Below are positions 11,040-23,299 of a stretch of 64,000 nt of DNA, one piece after another. The position numbers and the translations under genes are program-made. The DNA is taken from contig NC_030859.1 in assembly GCF_000208745.1 (NCBI RefSeq), positions 407,496 through 471,495 of the forward strand. Reading direction: 5' to 3'. Positions within the stretch are counted from its first letter, which is position 1. Each line of letters begins with the position of its first letter. The DNA is from Theobroma cacao (lineage: Eukaryota > Streptophyta > Magnoliopsida > Malvales > Malvaceae). The notes under the pieces were generated by a model. The model was not told where the DNA came from and did not search any database. It was given only the letters and a program-made list of their open reading frames with translations.

Positions 11040-11987
11040 TTTCGCCACTCGAAGCTTTGTCGGGAAAGCAGAACAGTAAAGCAGAGAGCTTTAAAAAAGA
11101 CTTCTGATGGATAAGGATAAGATCGGTACAGACGACATTCATCTCATATATAGTGGATAGCCTTACTAAAAGGATATGCATTTCTCTATTATTACATCCA
11201 TGACACTAGTTTTTTTCATTATTTTAATTAGTGTAAATTATTATAAAAAAAACTTTTATTTGTGAAACTTAAATTTTTCATCCATAATTTTTAGATTTTT
11301 TCAAAGAAATTAAAGGCTTGAAAAAAATATTTTTTAATAATTAATAAATTAATTAGTGGACTGGGAGGGTAATATGTGGGAATTGTGAAGGGCAATGCTG
11401 GAATTAACCACGATCACGGCATATTCTCCTGCCGTGTGAATTTAGCTGACTGTGCCCAAACTTCTTAGCCTTTGCTTCAGCTTTCGAAAGAGAAACCAAC
11501 GGCTGTGGTCGGTGTCATGGAAAATTCTGAACCCCGCAGCAGCAGCATCTGCACATGGTTTTTCCTTTCTGTCTCCATTACCAATTTCCGTCCAAGCTTA
11601 AACAGACACATGGCAAGTTCCACGTGCCCATGATGCTATCTTTGGCATTCATATATGTTACCTTGAAAACACAAACATGTTGCTACTGCCATGTAAGAGA
11701 CAGGCCACGTAGTTGTTCTCATCCTTTATCCCCTAGAAATTACCAAAACAAATTTAATATGAAATATAAGGTTTTGTTTTTCTTTTGTTGCCACCTTGGG
11801 GTTCCAAGTTTTGAAGAGTTGGTCAATGCATAACGAGAGATCAAAGAGGGTTCCTCTCCGTATTGTCCGTTATCCTCCAGGGGCTTCAATTCTTTTACAT
11901 TCTAGGTTTTTTTCCACATCCACCCTCATTTTCATTATTCATGGTATATGAGCATACAAGGATATATCATCAAGGGTGTTGGAAGCC
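11040..11987. promoter_or_regulatory. shared spacer between divergent ERD15 and CHX genes
   Basis: These genes diverge, so both promoters should lie here. A perfect CACGTG G-box (CCACGTGCCC near 11620-11629) is present. It lies closer to the CHX gene, and which gene it serves is unknown. A short upstream ORF starts at the ATG at 11941 in a different frame from the CHX start and overlaps it. Confidence 0.4.
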
Positions 11988-14651
11988 ATGGAGGCAGCAA
12001 ATTCATCATTTTCCAACGATTTGGAGCCTAGATACAGGGTAGATGGATCATGTTGGAGATTCATTCGGGTTGCTTCAGATGGATTGTTTAGCGAACCCGG
12101 TGATCATATGTTCAGACATACCTTGGTTGTTTTACAATTGCAATTAGCTATCATTTTCATCCTCGCCACCATCATACACCTCCTCCTCAGACGCTTCCAT
12201 TTGCCTCGTCTCGTATCTGAATTGCTGGTACATTTTTGCTTTGTTGTATCCCTTGATCGATCATGGTGTTGTTACAAAATTTTGTATTCATATATCAGAA
12301 GTGTTGACTAAATTGTTCTTTCTTTAAGTTCATTAAGGTGCATTGCTGGGTAGTTATTTTACTAATTAATTGAAGGATGTTTAAATTGATCTTGTGCAAA
12401 TGCCAGGCAGGTCTGATTCTTGGGCCAACTGTCCTTGGACGGTTCTTTCCTAAAATATCAGACATTTTGTTCTCCCAGCAATCCCTAAAAATCCTGTCTG
12501 AATTGACACGGTTCGGGTACTTGTTTTTTATGTTTTTGATCGGGGTGAAGATGGATGTGAGTCTGATCACCAAATCAGGAAAAAGGGCATGGACCATAGG
12601 CTCTATAGTCATTGTATTCCCCATGCTAACCATTGTTCTCATTGCCAAATACATAGGCAGAACAGTGGACAACATGGATATATACAACCTGGAATGGGTT
12701 GGACTCTTCTCAGGAACACTAATGCTAACCTCATTTCCAGTGGTGGCCTGCTTGTTAATGCATCTCAAGATCATTAACACCGAGCTGGGATACCTTGCTT
12801 TGTCATCAGCATTGATTAGTGACTTGACAAGTGTAGTAATAGTAAATTTGAACAGCTATTGGCAGCTAATCAAATTGGCATCGATCCGTGTAGCGTTGAA
12901 GTCGATGTTTCTCTGTATCGCTCTTGTTGTGTTTATCATAGCAGTTCTGCGTCCAATGATGTACTGGATGATCAGAAGAACGCCTGAAGGAAAGCCGGTC
13001 AGAGATGCTTACGTTTTCCTCCTTGTGATAGCACTACTACTTGTAGCAATAGTCGGTGATAATGTTGGACTTCAGTACATGTACGGGCCTTTTATACTAG
13101 GCTTGGCAGTGCCAACAGGACCTCCCTTGGCATCCATTCTGATAGAAAAATTAGACACCATAGTCACAGGCTGGATGCTGCCACTTATGTCAACTTCTTG
13201 TGGATACAAATCAAATCTCTGGGAATTGAACAGGCCGCTACCTGCTTCTGAAATTTTTGTAATTACTGTAGGTTTCTTGCTGAAAACAACCTGTGGGTTT
13301 ATTCCTGCAATTTGTTTCAAAATGCCTTGCAAGGATGCTACTGCACTTGCTCTGATGTTGACTGCCAAAGGCATTGTTGAATTAGGCACGTTTGCAACCA
13401 ATGCTGACAAGCAGGTATTCAGAATCCCTTCAAGGCTCTGCTTTATAACTTGTTTTTTCTTTTGGTCAGAAGACAAGACTACTAAATCTCTCTCTCTCTT
13501 TCTTTCAGTCCATTGTTACTCAACAATTCACCTTGGCCGTAGTAGTTGTATTCATTTTAGCAGCAGCCGTGCCAATTCTTACCAGAAAGCTTTATGACCC
13601 ATCAAAGACATATACAGGTTACCAGAAAAGAACCATTTTGAACTCTTCTACACATGAGGGTCTTCGAGTGCTGGTTTGTGCACATAGGCAAGATGATGCA
13701 TTGTCAGCAATCAAGCTACTTGAACTTTCAAATCCTACTAAAGAAAGTCCCTTGTCTGTTTACGGGCTTTACTTGGAAGAACTTATCGGTGGATCCACTC
13801 CTCTCCTCCTTAATCACCAATTAGGCCAGAAGAGTTCTGATGGATCTCGCTGGCAGCCCGTCATTAATGTTTTCAATTACTTCAAGTCGCAAAATAAGAA
13901 GCAAAACCAAGTCCACGTCTTCACAGCAATATCACCTCCCAAATTAATGCATGAAGACATTTGTTGGGTTGCCTTTGACAATTCAGTAGCACTAATAATA
14001 CTTCCATTTCATAGGAAGTGGAATAGCAAAGGGAAGATGATTTCCGATAGCAAAGATTTGAGGGCCTTGAATTGTAAAGTTTTGAACAAGGCCCCTTGTT
14101 CTGTAGGAGTTCTAATTGACCGCAGCAGAACTCGTGGTCCATCAATCTTAGCAAACTCATCCGCATATCATGTATGTGTGATTTTCCTGGGAGGCAAGGA
14201 TGATCGAGAAGCGCTAGCTCTTGCACAAAGGATGAGGGGATGGCCTTCTGTTTTCTTAACTGTTGTAAGGTTCATTGCATCAAATGATTGTTACCAACAA
14301 GGATGGGAGATTATGCTAGATGATGAATGTTTGAGAGACGTAAAGCACCAAAGTAAAAATAACGGTAATGTATTGTATAAGGAGGAGATGGTTACAGATG
14401 GTGCGGATACATCTCGGCTGGTTGGATCACTATTGGAGGAAAGCTATGATCTTTTCTTGGTTGGGCGACACTCAAGAACTAACTCACCAGTCATATCAGG
14501 TCTATCAGAATGGATTGAGTTACCGGAGCTAGGGCCAATTGGAGACCTACTAGCTTCTTCAGAAATCACTAACCCAATTTCTGCCTTTGTGGTTCAACAT
14601 CAGATCATTGAGGGTGGGTGTGAAAGTACTCTCACAGGTTTTGAAATTTAA
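11988..14651 (+). CDS. CHX: CHX-type cation/H+ exchanger (CPA2 family), copy 1
   Basis: Three exons (11988-12227, 12407-13414, 13509-14651) give 796 residues, normal for plant CHX proteins. The start used is the ATG at 11988; upstream in-frame codons are GTG and TTG. The membrane Na+/H+-exchanger domain spans roughly residues 45-430. It includes AGLILGPTVLGR right after the first intron and SSALISDL, whose Asp matches the conserved CHX ion-site Asp. The remaining about 370 residues form the soluble C-terminal region (AHRQDDALSAIKLLE, KAPCSVGVLIDR, IFLGGKDDREALALA). CHX proteins move K+ or Na+ against H+ in plasma or endomembranes. It is the upstream member of a head-to-tail pair with the gene at 16297. 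The second and third introns positions are shared by all four CHX genes here. Confidence 0.93.
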
Positions 14652-16296
14652 GGGCTACATTCTTTCAGGTAAGAAAATTGCATTTACTAAATATTTCGGA
14701 TGCCTTTAACTCTGAATGTTTCGCTTCTCCCCTGCTAGATATATAACTTTTTTTTTTGCTTACAGGTCCTAATGCATCCTCCTTTGATCCCTGTTCTCGC
14801 AACAAGACCAAAAAACAAGAAGATTAATGTGCAATTCCTGATATAACTTCCACAAGGAAAAGGACAAGGATTCTGATTGCAACATTAGCATCATCATGCA
14901 GAGATTGCTTTATGGGACAAAAAAAAAAAAAGATTTTCCCATGCTTTCTGCGTATTCCATAAACCGCCAATCAGAAATCAGAAAGATCGTTTATGTCCAT
15001 CAATTGACCAATTGGTCCATTAGGAAACTGTTCTTAGGGGAAGACTTGTTACAATTGTACTCAGGCAGGATGCTGGGACATGCTTGCTCTTGTTTCCTTC
15101 TTGCTTGGTTCTCTTAATCAGATAATGAAGCCTAGACTGCTTCTAAATTATATATACCATAGATTCAAAAGTAGTTCTAATTTTCTGTATCATCATATTC
15201 GCCCTTTTTGTTGGCTTGCTTTCTAACAGGCTATAAATTTCCCAACCAGTAAAGAAAATGATGTATTTTGATCTATATCTGCTTTGGAACTAATCTCTAG
15301 TCATGGTTTGAGTGATAAAGAATACCGTCTTTGCCCTTTTTAGTCTTTTGAACCTTTCCCCTCGATATCCACACCCTTTTATCTGAATTCATGGATTTGC
15401 CATGTTAAGCTTGGAGTTGTACAGGATATGCTCATCTAAGCTTGATAATGTGTTGTTCAAACTATAGCTCCTTGAACCTAAAGAAACGCCTGTCTAAGGT
15501 CAAGAAGAAACCATTTTTCTTCAAAGGAAAAAAACAAATGTGGATAAAAGGAGATGGAAGAATAAAATCCAGACATATAATTTATATATAAAAGTACGAA
15601 TTGAATGAAAATAACTGATAGGATAAATTTTGCTAAGATGGTTGGCTGCAGAACACATGCATGGCGAAATAGCTGATATCATGGTTTCTGTCTTACTGGC
15701 ATGGCACCTACTTAATCTAAAAGGTCCGAAATTCTGAAGAAAATGAAATTGCTTCAAAGAATTCTTTATGTGGTCTAGCAATTATACTTGAATAAGAATT
15801 AAGAAAAAAAATAATACATTAATTAATCACAAAATTCTTTATAAAATCTAAACCTGTGCTTATAAGCACCCTACTAACATTTTCCATTTGCTAAATAAGG
15901 AAGTTTGGAGAGAGAGAGACAGAGAGAGAGAGTCGGAGAGAAAGAGGTGAATCAAAAGGCTTATTTTTCACTTATATTTGCAAGGAATTATGTACGCAAA
16001 GAGAAAATCTTGAGATATTGTCAGAAACATGAGATTGGTGATAGATTACGCTTTACTTTTAACTACCTTACTTGAAGGAGAACCTCCAAATATGGAGGAA
16101 TCCAAAATATGAGGTTGACCCCTCATTCTCTCTCTCTCTCTGTCTCTCTCTCTTCTATCTCTCCCCGACCTACTCTTACCTTTGGTTGTTGCTTCATGCT
16201 ATCCATTGTCCTTTTTCATTTTGTTTTGGGGTTTCTTTGTTTGTCTTTTTTATTGATTTCTTGATCAAAAAGCAATTGCTTTAACAGGCAATAACC
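14652..16296. other. spacer between the two plus-strand CHX genes
   Basis: This contains the 3' UTR of copy 1 and the promoter and 5' UTR of copy 2. A GA-rich microsatellite lies about 15908-15932 and a CT-rich one about 16128-16153; the latter is probably in the leader of copy 2. The short open frames in between have no family resemblance that I can see. Confidence 0.5.
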
Positions 16297-19200
16297 ATGG
16301 CAACCGGGTTGCAACAAGATTCAGTCATAGCTGGAGGAAACAAGACTATTCTTTGCATCGATACCTCCAAAATCAACGTTGAATCGAGGAGTATCTGGCT
16401 ACATGGTAGCCCTCTCAACAGTGCTACGTCTCTTCTCTTATTTCAGCTCTCTGGCATTTCCGCGGTCTCACTGCTCTTCGATGTTTGCCTCAGGCCTTTA
16501 GGACAATCAACCTTAGTTTCGCAGATTTTCGTATGTTTTATAATCCTTTCTGATTCTCATCTTCATTTTCAATCAATAACATTGGATCATAATCGCGGAA
16601 CATTAAAAGGATAATCACCTTTAAAATCCATAACAGGGTGGAATGATATTTGGCCCGTCCTTTCTTGGCTACAACAGAGATGTAAGAGAGATCCTTTTCC
16701 CGATGAGAAGCACCATGATAATGAGCACATTTGCAGGATTTGGCATAATGTTCTACCTCTTCGCAATCGGAGTAAAGACGGATCCTATCCTCATGGTGCG
16801 GCCAGGACGAAAGGCTGCGGTCATAGGTGCTGCAAGCCTCTTTGTTACCCTGGTTTTTTCCGTTGCCCTTGGTTTGGTCTTGAAGAATTTTATCACTCTG
16901 AGCACCAGCCTCCAGAACTCGATAATGCTCATTGCATCATCACAGGCTTTAACAGGTTTCCCTGTAATTGCTGCCCTGCTGGATGAACTCAAGATTCTCA
17001 ACACTGATCTTGGCCGGCTAGCCGTCACTTCGGCAATGTTTTGCGATTTAATTGGCATGTCTATGGTTGGAATTATTTTCTCAATGCAACAAAGTACCTC
17101 CAGCGATATCTTTGGTTGTGTTCCATCAATATTGTCTATAGTTGCATTAGTAGCCTCCATTTTTGTTATTCTTAGACCAAGATTAGTAAAGATGTATTAC
17201 CAAACACTGGAAACAAAATCTGTTGATGAGAACAGCATAGCATTCATTTTCCTTTTAGTCATGGCAGCTGCATTTCTGAGTGAGGTGATTGGCCAGCATT
17301 ACATCTTCGGACCATTAGTTTTAGGTCTGGCTGTGCCTGATGGACCGCCCTTGGGATCAGCTCTATCATCAAGGCTAGATACTCTTTCGAAAGCATTTCT
17401 CTATCCTGCTTACTGCGCGCTCAGCGGGATGCAAACCGACATCTTCACCATCGACTTTCAATCTTTTTATGTTGTGGGGATCATCGTTGCCTTTGCTTTC
17501 GTGATCAAGCTAATAGCAGTGATGCTGTCGGCTCTCTTTTTCGGTCTGTCCCTCAGAGAAGCTTTTGTGCTTGGACTCATTCTAAATGCAAGGGGCATTG
17601 TTGAACTCACTTCGTACAACCTCTGGAAGGAGAGCGAGGTTAGTTTTTCTCATTTTCCTGATCTCTCTCTCTATATATATATATATAAATTACAGCTAGA
17701 AGCAAGAGAACGTGAGAAACAACAATAGAGCATTGCTAATGTCAAGACATGATACAATTAACTCCATGCTGAGAACATAGAATCTCTGTCAACTCCATAT
17801 TTGGCTAGTTTTATTAGAGTCTCCGGTGCTTTCTTTCCAGGATTTGCAGGACTAACCAATGGCATAATGACTTGTAACAATTGCTTTAAAACCAATTTCT
17901 GAGAATTAAAAGTTGTGGACAAGTTTTCTTGCCTAGTCTGCAACATTTTAAGCATGCAGCTTCTTTTCAGGATTTCTCTCTCTTTTTCCAAATTGGATTG
18001 ATTAAAGCTGAAAAAATATGTGTGCTATTTTAGAGATGAGAAGAACCATGTTTTGAAAACCATAGTTTTTGTTTAGAGGTGAAAACTTTTGGGGTCAAAG
18101 TTGTTTCTAGCCCCAATAAGTTAATTTAACTATTGCATTTCTGTTACTTATGTTTTGTGTCTAAATTTTCTGAATTTTTGCTGAAGCTATTTTCCAATTG
18201 CAGCTGATCGAGGACCAAGAATTTGCCTTAGTCATGATGTCAGTAGTGATCGTGACGGCAGTCATAACCCCATTGATAAGAAAGTTGTATGATCCGTCAA
18301 AGCAATACGCTTCAGTAAAGAGAAGTACCATCCATCATGCGAAGCGTGATTCAGAGTTTCGAATCGTTGTTTGCCTCCACAGCCATGAAAGTGTCCCGAC
18401 AATTATGAACCTTCTTGAAGTATCCCATGCCAGCAGAGAGAGCCCCATTGCCGTCACAGCTATGGTCCTTGTTGAACTTGTGGGGAGATCCATCCCTATC
18501 CTTGTACCAAACCATAGCCGAAGGTTGGTACCAACAAACTCATCCACAGCAGGCCGAGTATGCAATGCCTTTAGTCAGTACGAGGAGTACAATCAAGGCT
18601 GCGCCAGCGTTCAATCATACACCTCAATCTCACACTTTCAGACAATGCACGATGACATCTGTCGTATAGCGTTTGAGAAGCGTGCCCACATTGTCATTGT
18701 GCCTTTTCACAAGCAATGGGCTATTGATGGCAAGATTGGGTCCATGAGCCGTCCCATACAAAACCTGAACATTAATGTCCTGGAAAAGGCACCATGTTCA
18801 GTTGGAATCCTTATTGACAGGGGAGTCTTAAATGGGTTCGTTTCAGCTCGAACTTCATCAAAATTCCAGGTCGCTGTTCTCTTCATTGGTGGCCCTGATG
18901 ACATGGAGTCACTAGCTTATGGCTGTCGAATGGTGAAACATGAAAGTGTTAATCTAACTGTCATTCGTTTCCTTCTCTTTGGAGGCGAAAACTCCAAAGA
19001 CAGGAAGAATGACAGCCATTTGATCAATGAACATCGCCAAGATAACATGGGAAATGAACGTTTCTTGTATGTAGAAGAGGTATTAAGAGATGCGGAAGGG
19101 CTATCTTCATACATCCGTGGAGCCATAGCACATTTTCATTTGATCCTAGTAGGGAGATACCATCCGCAATCACCACTTCTCGAAGGACTTGGGGAGTGGA

Positions 19201-19445
19201 GCGAGTGCCCAGAGCTTGGGATCGTCGGTGATATGCTTGCTTCACCAGATTATAAAACCACCGCGACGGTGTTAGTGATTCAACAACAAAGACTAGGAGG
19301 AAAGTTGTTCAACCATAATCTGCCATTTGTGGTGCGGAACAGGGATTCATCAGTTGTCCCTGATGATTTGCCAAAGAAATTGCTTCATCATGGCCCCGGG
19401 GATGATTCACTTTCCATATCATTAGACGACTTTGATACATATTAG
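16297..19445 (+). CDS. CHX: CHX-type cation/H+ exchanger (CPA2 family), copy 2
   Basis: Three exons (16297-16530, 16637-17638, 18204-19445) encode 825 residues. The layout equals that of copy 1: exon 1 is a variable N-terminus ending before the first intron at SQIF, exon 2 carries most of the transporter domain, exon 3 the C-terminal region. Visible motifs are GGMIFGPSFLGYNRD, TSAMFCDLIG with the conserved Asp, and LAVPDGPPLGSAL. The C-terminal part shows RIVVCLHSHESVPTIMNL, EKAPCSVGILIDRG and LFIGGPDDMESLAYG. The C-terminus is about 30 residues longer than in copy 1. The third exon is preceded by a 565-base intron, much longer than in copy 1 (94 bases). Substrate is not predictable from sequence; K+ is most common in the family. 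Confidence 0.93.
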
Positions 19446-21152
19446 ATAGGTTCTTTCACATGGAAAACATTGACTTGCTCTTTCCTCCCCTTGTCTTGAT
19501 GTAGGGCACCTTGGTTGGAAACCAACTTCAAGCCATAGCTAAGTAGGACAGTTTAGCATTTCATATATTCTTCAAGTTGACAGATAGTTTATTGAAAAAT
19601 GTTCAATTAAATGCAATGTAACACTGAAATAAATAATTCATTTTGACCAACTGTAAATTGAAAGGCAAGATTCAGTAAATTCAATGAAATTTTAGTGCTT
19701 GGAAACAAACACAGTTTGATTGAATGAAGGGCGTATTAATGATGTAAGCGCTGACTTGGGGAGGGGTGAGAAGCAGACACTTTTTGTTTTCAGACAAATG
19801 GGTGTTGAAAACAGGTATGAGTCATGGTGTTTGATGTTACAGCTTTTTGTACATCATCCCACGAGTACAAAGGATGTTGCTATCAACCAGACAATTCCTT
19901 GGCATTAAGTCTAGAAGGATTCAAGGCATTCCCATCTCTTCAAGTTTGACAAAAGAAACAATAATTTCTGCTTAAACCATTTCTTGAGCAAACAAGAGCC
20001 AACTAGCTAGATTTAGTAAACACTTTTAATGATTGCATCAAAAACCCTTTTCTCTTCTTTGTCTTTCTTTTTTGTTGGTTTTGGAAGCTTTAGTAAACAC
20101 TTTTAATGATTGTATAAAAAACCATTTTCTCTTCTTTTTCTTTCTTTTTTGTTGGTTTTGGAAGCCATTGAAACTAGCCTATGTATGTTTCTTGGTTAGC
20201 TAATTACCTTGAATCCATCTCTCAAATTAATACTAATGATGTTCTAGCACATAGAAATTAATTTCTGCATGCATATCATGTTTAATGGCTTGAACATGCA
20301 TGAAATGGAATGGTTTTCAATTGCAAAAAGTAAAAAGAAAACAATTTTCCCATATTCAAAACTTAAATCTAATGCCATGAAGTCACATTTTGCATGATAT
20401 ATACCTTTAATTCTATTTAATTATAATACTATTACTCCTTTTTTTCCCCCCCTCAATGAGTTTATTAGATATGACCCAAAGAAGCAACTAGAAATAATGA
20501 ATTTCCTTTTTGAGACTTCCACCTCACCCATACGAGAGCTTTAAGTTTTCCTTTTTGGGCAATCCCAAAGCAGAGTTTGATTTCCATGGGTGATTTAGCA
20601 GTGATGATGGGTTCCCAAATATTTTAGTTTCCCAACAACGAAAGTTGTTAGCTTTCAAGATTCTTCCTGGGAGATGCCGTTGCTGTCGCAGTTCACTTTT
20701 GAAGGACGAAGTGTCCTACGACACTTATCCCTTAACCCTTTTCAGCTACTTCCCTGTACTTTCCCCTGATCGGGCCTATCCTTATGAACTCAATGAAACT
20801 TCTACCCAACTTTCCCTTTTCCCATGATGTTTTTCCTCCCAAAATTCTATATGTAGTGAAATAGTATCCTAAAATGTTCTCTTCGGGATTTCAACCGCGT
20901 AAATTTCTTATCAAACTAAATCATCCTGAAAAGTCAAGTCACCGTCAAAGCCACCGCGTTCAGATTTGCAGACACCCACACGCTTCCTTAACTCGCTGAC
21001 TCTCCTCCACTTTTTCTCCTTTGATTCTGTTTATAAAGGACTAATTGCAATACCCTTCACTTCCCATCTCCAAATTTGAAACCATTAGCATAAGCTTTTC
21101 ACATTTGGTAGTTTCCAACGTTTACTGAATCAGTCTGGTCTAGAAACAGAGT
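19446..21152. promoter_or_regulatory. spacer and promoter region before the transposase-derived gene
   Basis: A TATA-like TTTATAAAGG lies at 21030-21039, about 114 bases before the ATG of the next gene, and is the best core-promoter candidate. A 77-base tandem duplication lies at 20014-20166. Nothing coding is recognised. Confidence 0.45.
20014..20166. repeat. two-copy tandem duplication, 77-base unit
   Basis: Copy 1 runs 20014-20090 and copy 2 runs 20091-20166. Both begin TAGTAAACACTTTTAATGAT and end TTGGTTTTGGAAGC. They differ at only a few positions, which points to a fairly recent local duplication. Confidence 0.9.
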
Positions 21153-22697
21153 ATGGAAATCAACTCTTTCACATTTCTTAATCCGGAAGATTATTATAAT
21201 ACCGGCAGCTCCTGGTTCCAAGAGCTTGACAACGGATTCAACAAGAAGCGTAAAAAGGAAGACGAATCGGGGGACGGGGGTGGCAATGGGTTCTTCCAGG
21301 AAGGAGAGCTGAACAAGAAGGGATATGGAGATATCCTTGCCTCGTTATTGTTATTAGAAGAAGAAGCAAAGCAGGAGCAAGATCAGTGGACAACTGAATC
21401 CCAACAAGACAAGGCTTTGTTTGAATTCAATCACAAGAGAAAAGTTCAAGCAATGAATGAGTATTACAATCAGCTTCAACAGCATTACTCTGAGGCTGAT
21501 CATTTGGATGGTTTAACTGCAAAACGAGCTAGGAAATCAGCTTCTGCCATGGCAGCTACCGTTGCTGCAACATCAACAGCAGCAGGGAATGACAATGTCA
21601 ATGTGAGCAATGAAACGGGAAGCGGGTCGGGTCAGCAAAGGAGGTTATGGGTGAAGGATCGATCGAAGGACTGGTGGGACCGTTGTAACCATCCGGATTT
21701 TCCAGAGGAAGAGTTCCGGAAGGCGTTTCGGATGAGTAAAGCCACGTTTGAAATGATATGCCAGGAGTTGGAACCGGCGGTGACGAAAAAGAACACCATG
21801 TTGAGGGATGCGATCCCGGTCCGACAGCGAGTGGCTGTCTGTATCTGGAGGTTGGCTACAGGGGAGCCGCTTAGGCTGGTTTCGAAACGATTCGGGTTGG
21901 GAATTTCAACCTGTCACAAGCTGGTACTGGAGGTATGTTCAGCTATAAAATCTGTCATGATGCCCAAGCATATTCAATGGCCTGATGACAGGAAAATGAA
22001 AGAAATCAAGCAAGAATTCGAGTCGACATCAGGGATTCCTAACATAGGTGGTTCAATATACACAACTCATGTGCCAATTATAGCACCCAAGGTCAACGTG
22101 GCAGCCTATTTTAACAGAAGGCACACAGAAAGAAACCAAAAAACTTCTTACTCGATTACAGTCCAAGGTGTAGTCGATCAGAAAGGGATTTTCACTGATG
22201 TTTGTATCGGATGGCCTGGTTCAATGCCTGATGATAAGGTGCTGGAGAATTCTGCTTTATACCAGAGGGCTAACAAGGGGGTTTTGAAGGATGTTTGGAT
22301 CGTTGGGAATTCTGGGTACCCTTTGATGGACTGGGTTCTGGTTCCTTACACGCATCAGAATCTGACGTGGGCTCAGCACGGTTTCAATGAAAAGATTGGT
22401 GAGATTCAAAAAGTTGCTAAGCAGGCGTTTGCGAGGTTGAAAGGGAGGTGGTCTTGCTTACAAAAGAGAACCGAGGTGAAGCTCCAAGAATTGCCTATGG
22501 TTCTTGGGGCTTGCTGTGTTTTGCACAATATTTGCGAGATGAGCAATGAGGAGATGGAGCCTGAACTACAGTTCGAGCTTTTTGATGATGAGATGATACC
22601 TGAAAATAATTTGAGGTCTGCGAAGGCTGTGCATGCCCGGGATCAAATTGCTCACAATCTGTTACACCATGGCCTTGGAGGCACTGGTTTTCTATAG
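21153..22697 (+). CDS. domesticated PIF/Harbinger transposase-derived protein (HARBI1/ALP-like)
   Basis: A single exon encodes 514 residues with a DDE-superfamily nuclease domain in the C-terminal half (about 215-460). It closely recalls the Arabidopsis intronless genes At4g29780 and At5g12010 (from memory), which are host genes rather than mobile elements. The triad positions are mostly lost: where active relatives have G-x-I-D-G-T-H this protein has Tyr303 (GGSIYTTHVP), where they have GDSxYP it has Asn386 (VGNSGYP), and the final Glu position is Lys423 (VAKQAF). Only the second acidic site, GWPGSMPDD at 354-361, is kept. The N-terminus has a basic KKRKK cluster at 31-35 and a coiled, Gln-rich stretch. 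The related ALP1 protein of Arabidopsis joins a PRC2 complex. A regulatory or chromatin role is therefore inferred, not shown. Confidence 0.9.
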   Translation: MEINSFTFLNPEDYYNTGSSWFQELDNGFNKKRKKEDESGDGGGNGFFQEGELNKKGYGDILASLLLLEEEAKQEQDQWTTESQQDKALFEFNHKRKVQAMNEYYNQLQQHYSEADHLDGLTAKRARKSASAMAATVAATSTAAGNDNVNVSNETGSGSGQQRRLWVKDRSKDWWDRCNHPDFPEEEFRKAFRMSKATFEMICQELEPAVTKKNTMLRDAIPVRQRVAVCIWRLATGEPLRLVSKRFGLGISTCHKLVLEVCSAIKSVMMPKHIQWPDDRKMKEIKQEFESTSGIPNIGGSIYTTHVPIIAPKVNVAAYFNRRHTERNQKTSYSITVQGVVDQKGIFTDVCIGWPGSMPDDKVLENSALYQRANKGVLKDVWIVGNSGYPLMDWVLVPYTHQNLTWAQHGFNEKIGEIQKVAKQAFARLKGRWSCLQKRTEVKLQELPMVLGACCVLHNICEMSNEEMEPELQFELFDDEMIPENNLRSAKAVHARDQIAHNLLHHGLGGTGFL

Positions 22698-23299
22698 TCT
22701 TTTACATGAAAGATCATGATCGACTACAGCACACATTGCAACCATTCATCACCAACAGTTTTGACAAATTTGACTGACTGAGAATTTTTGTCGCACATTA
22801 TACCCTTGATGTATTATTACAATAATTCTTGTAAACATCTGTTTGAGTTTCTAGACTTTTTCTATGTTGTCCCTCTTAAAATACGAAACATATACTCTCT
22901 ATTGAGGTGTATAAAGCTAGAAACTTTTCTTTACTGTCACATAAGGCACAAAGATGCGTGCAAACGACAACCTTGGATTATGTTCTTGACTCGACAATGA
23001 TTTGTCTCTGAGCAACAATCGTCTGAAGGCTTAGTATACAAAAAAAATTTAACTGACACAAATGATAAGCCTCTCCTAAATCTGTAATGCTTAAAACAAT
23101 TATTCAGTGGCTTCCAGGGAATTGTAAATCATTAGCAACATTGAGTACAGATCCCCAGCTACACATGCATTTCGCGATTGTGCCCAGGCGCATGAATCAA
23201 AAGACGGAACGAATGAAAGGATGTGAGAAAACAAAATGAAAAACCTTAGTATGTTGGGTCATTTGTCTCTGCGAAAATACGGTAGTTACAAGAGAGCGC
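22698..23299. other. spacer between convergent genes
   Basis: This should hold the 3' UTRs of the transposase-derived gene (plus) and the BADC gene (minus), whose stop codons face each other 602 bases apart. No further gene is seen. Confidence 0.5.

Noticed and set aside
13072..13476. Minus-strand open frame inside CHX copy 1
   Set aside because: It is a shadow of the plus-strand coding sequence, which has family motifs and consistent splice phases.
21153..22697. An active Harbinger element
   Set aside because: No terminal inverted repeats or adjacent Myb-like partner ORF were seen, and the catalytic residues are replaced.
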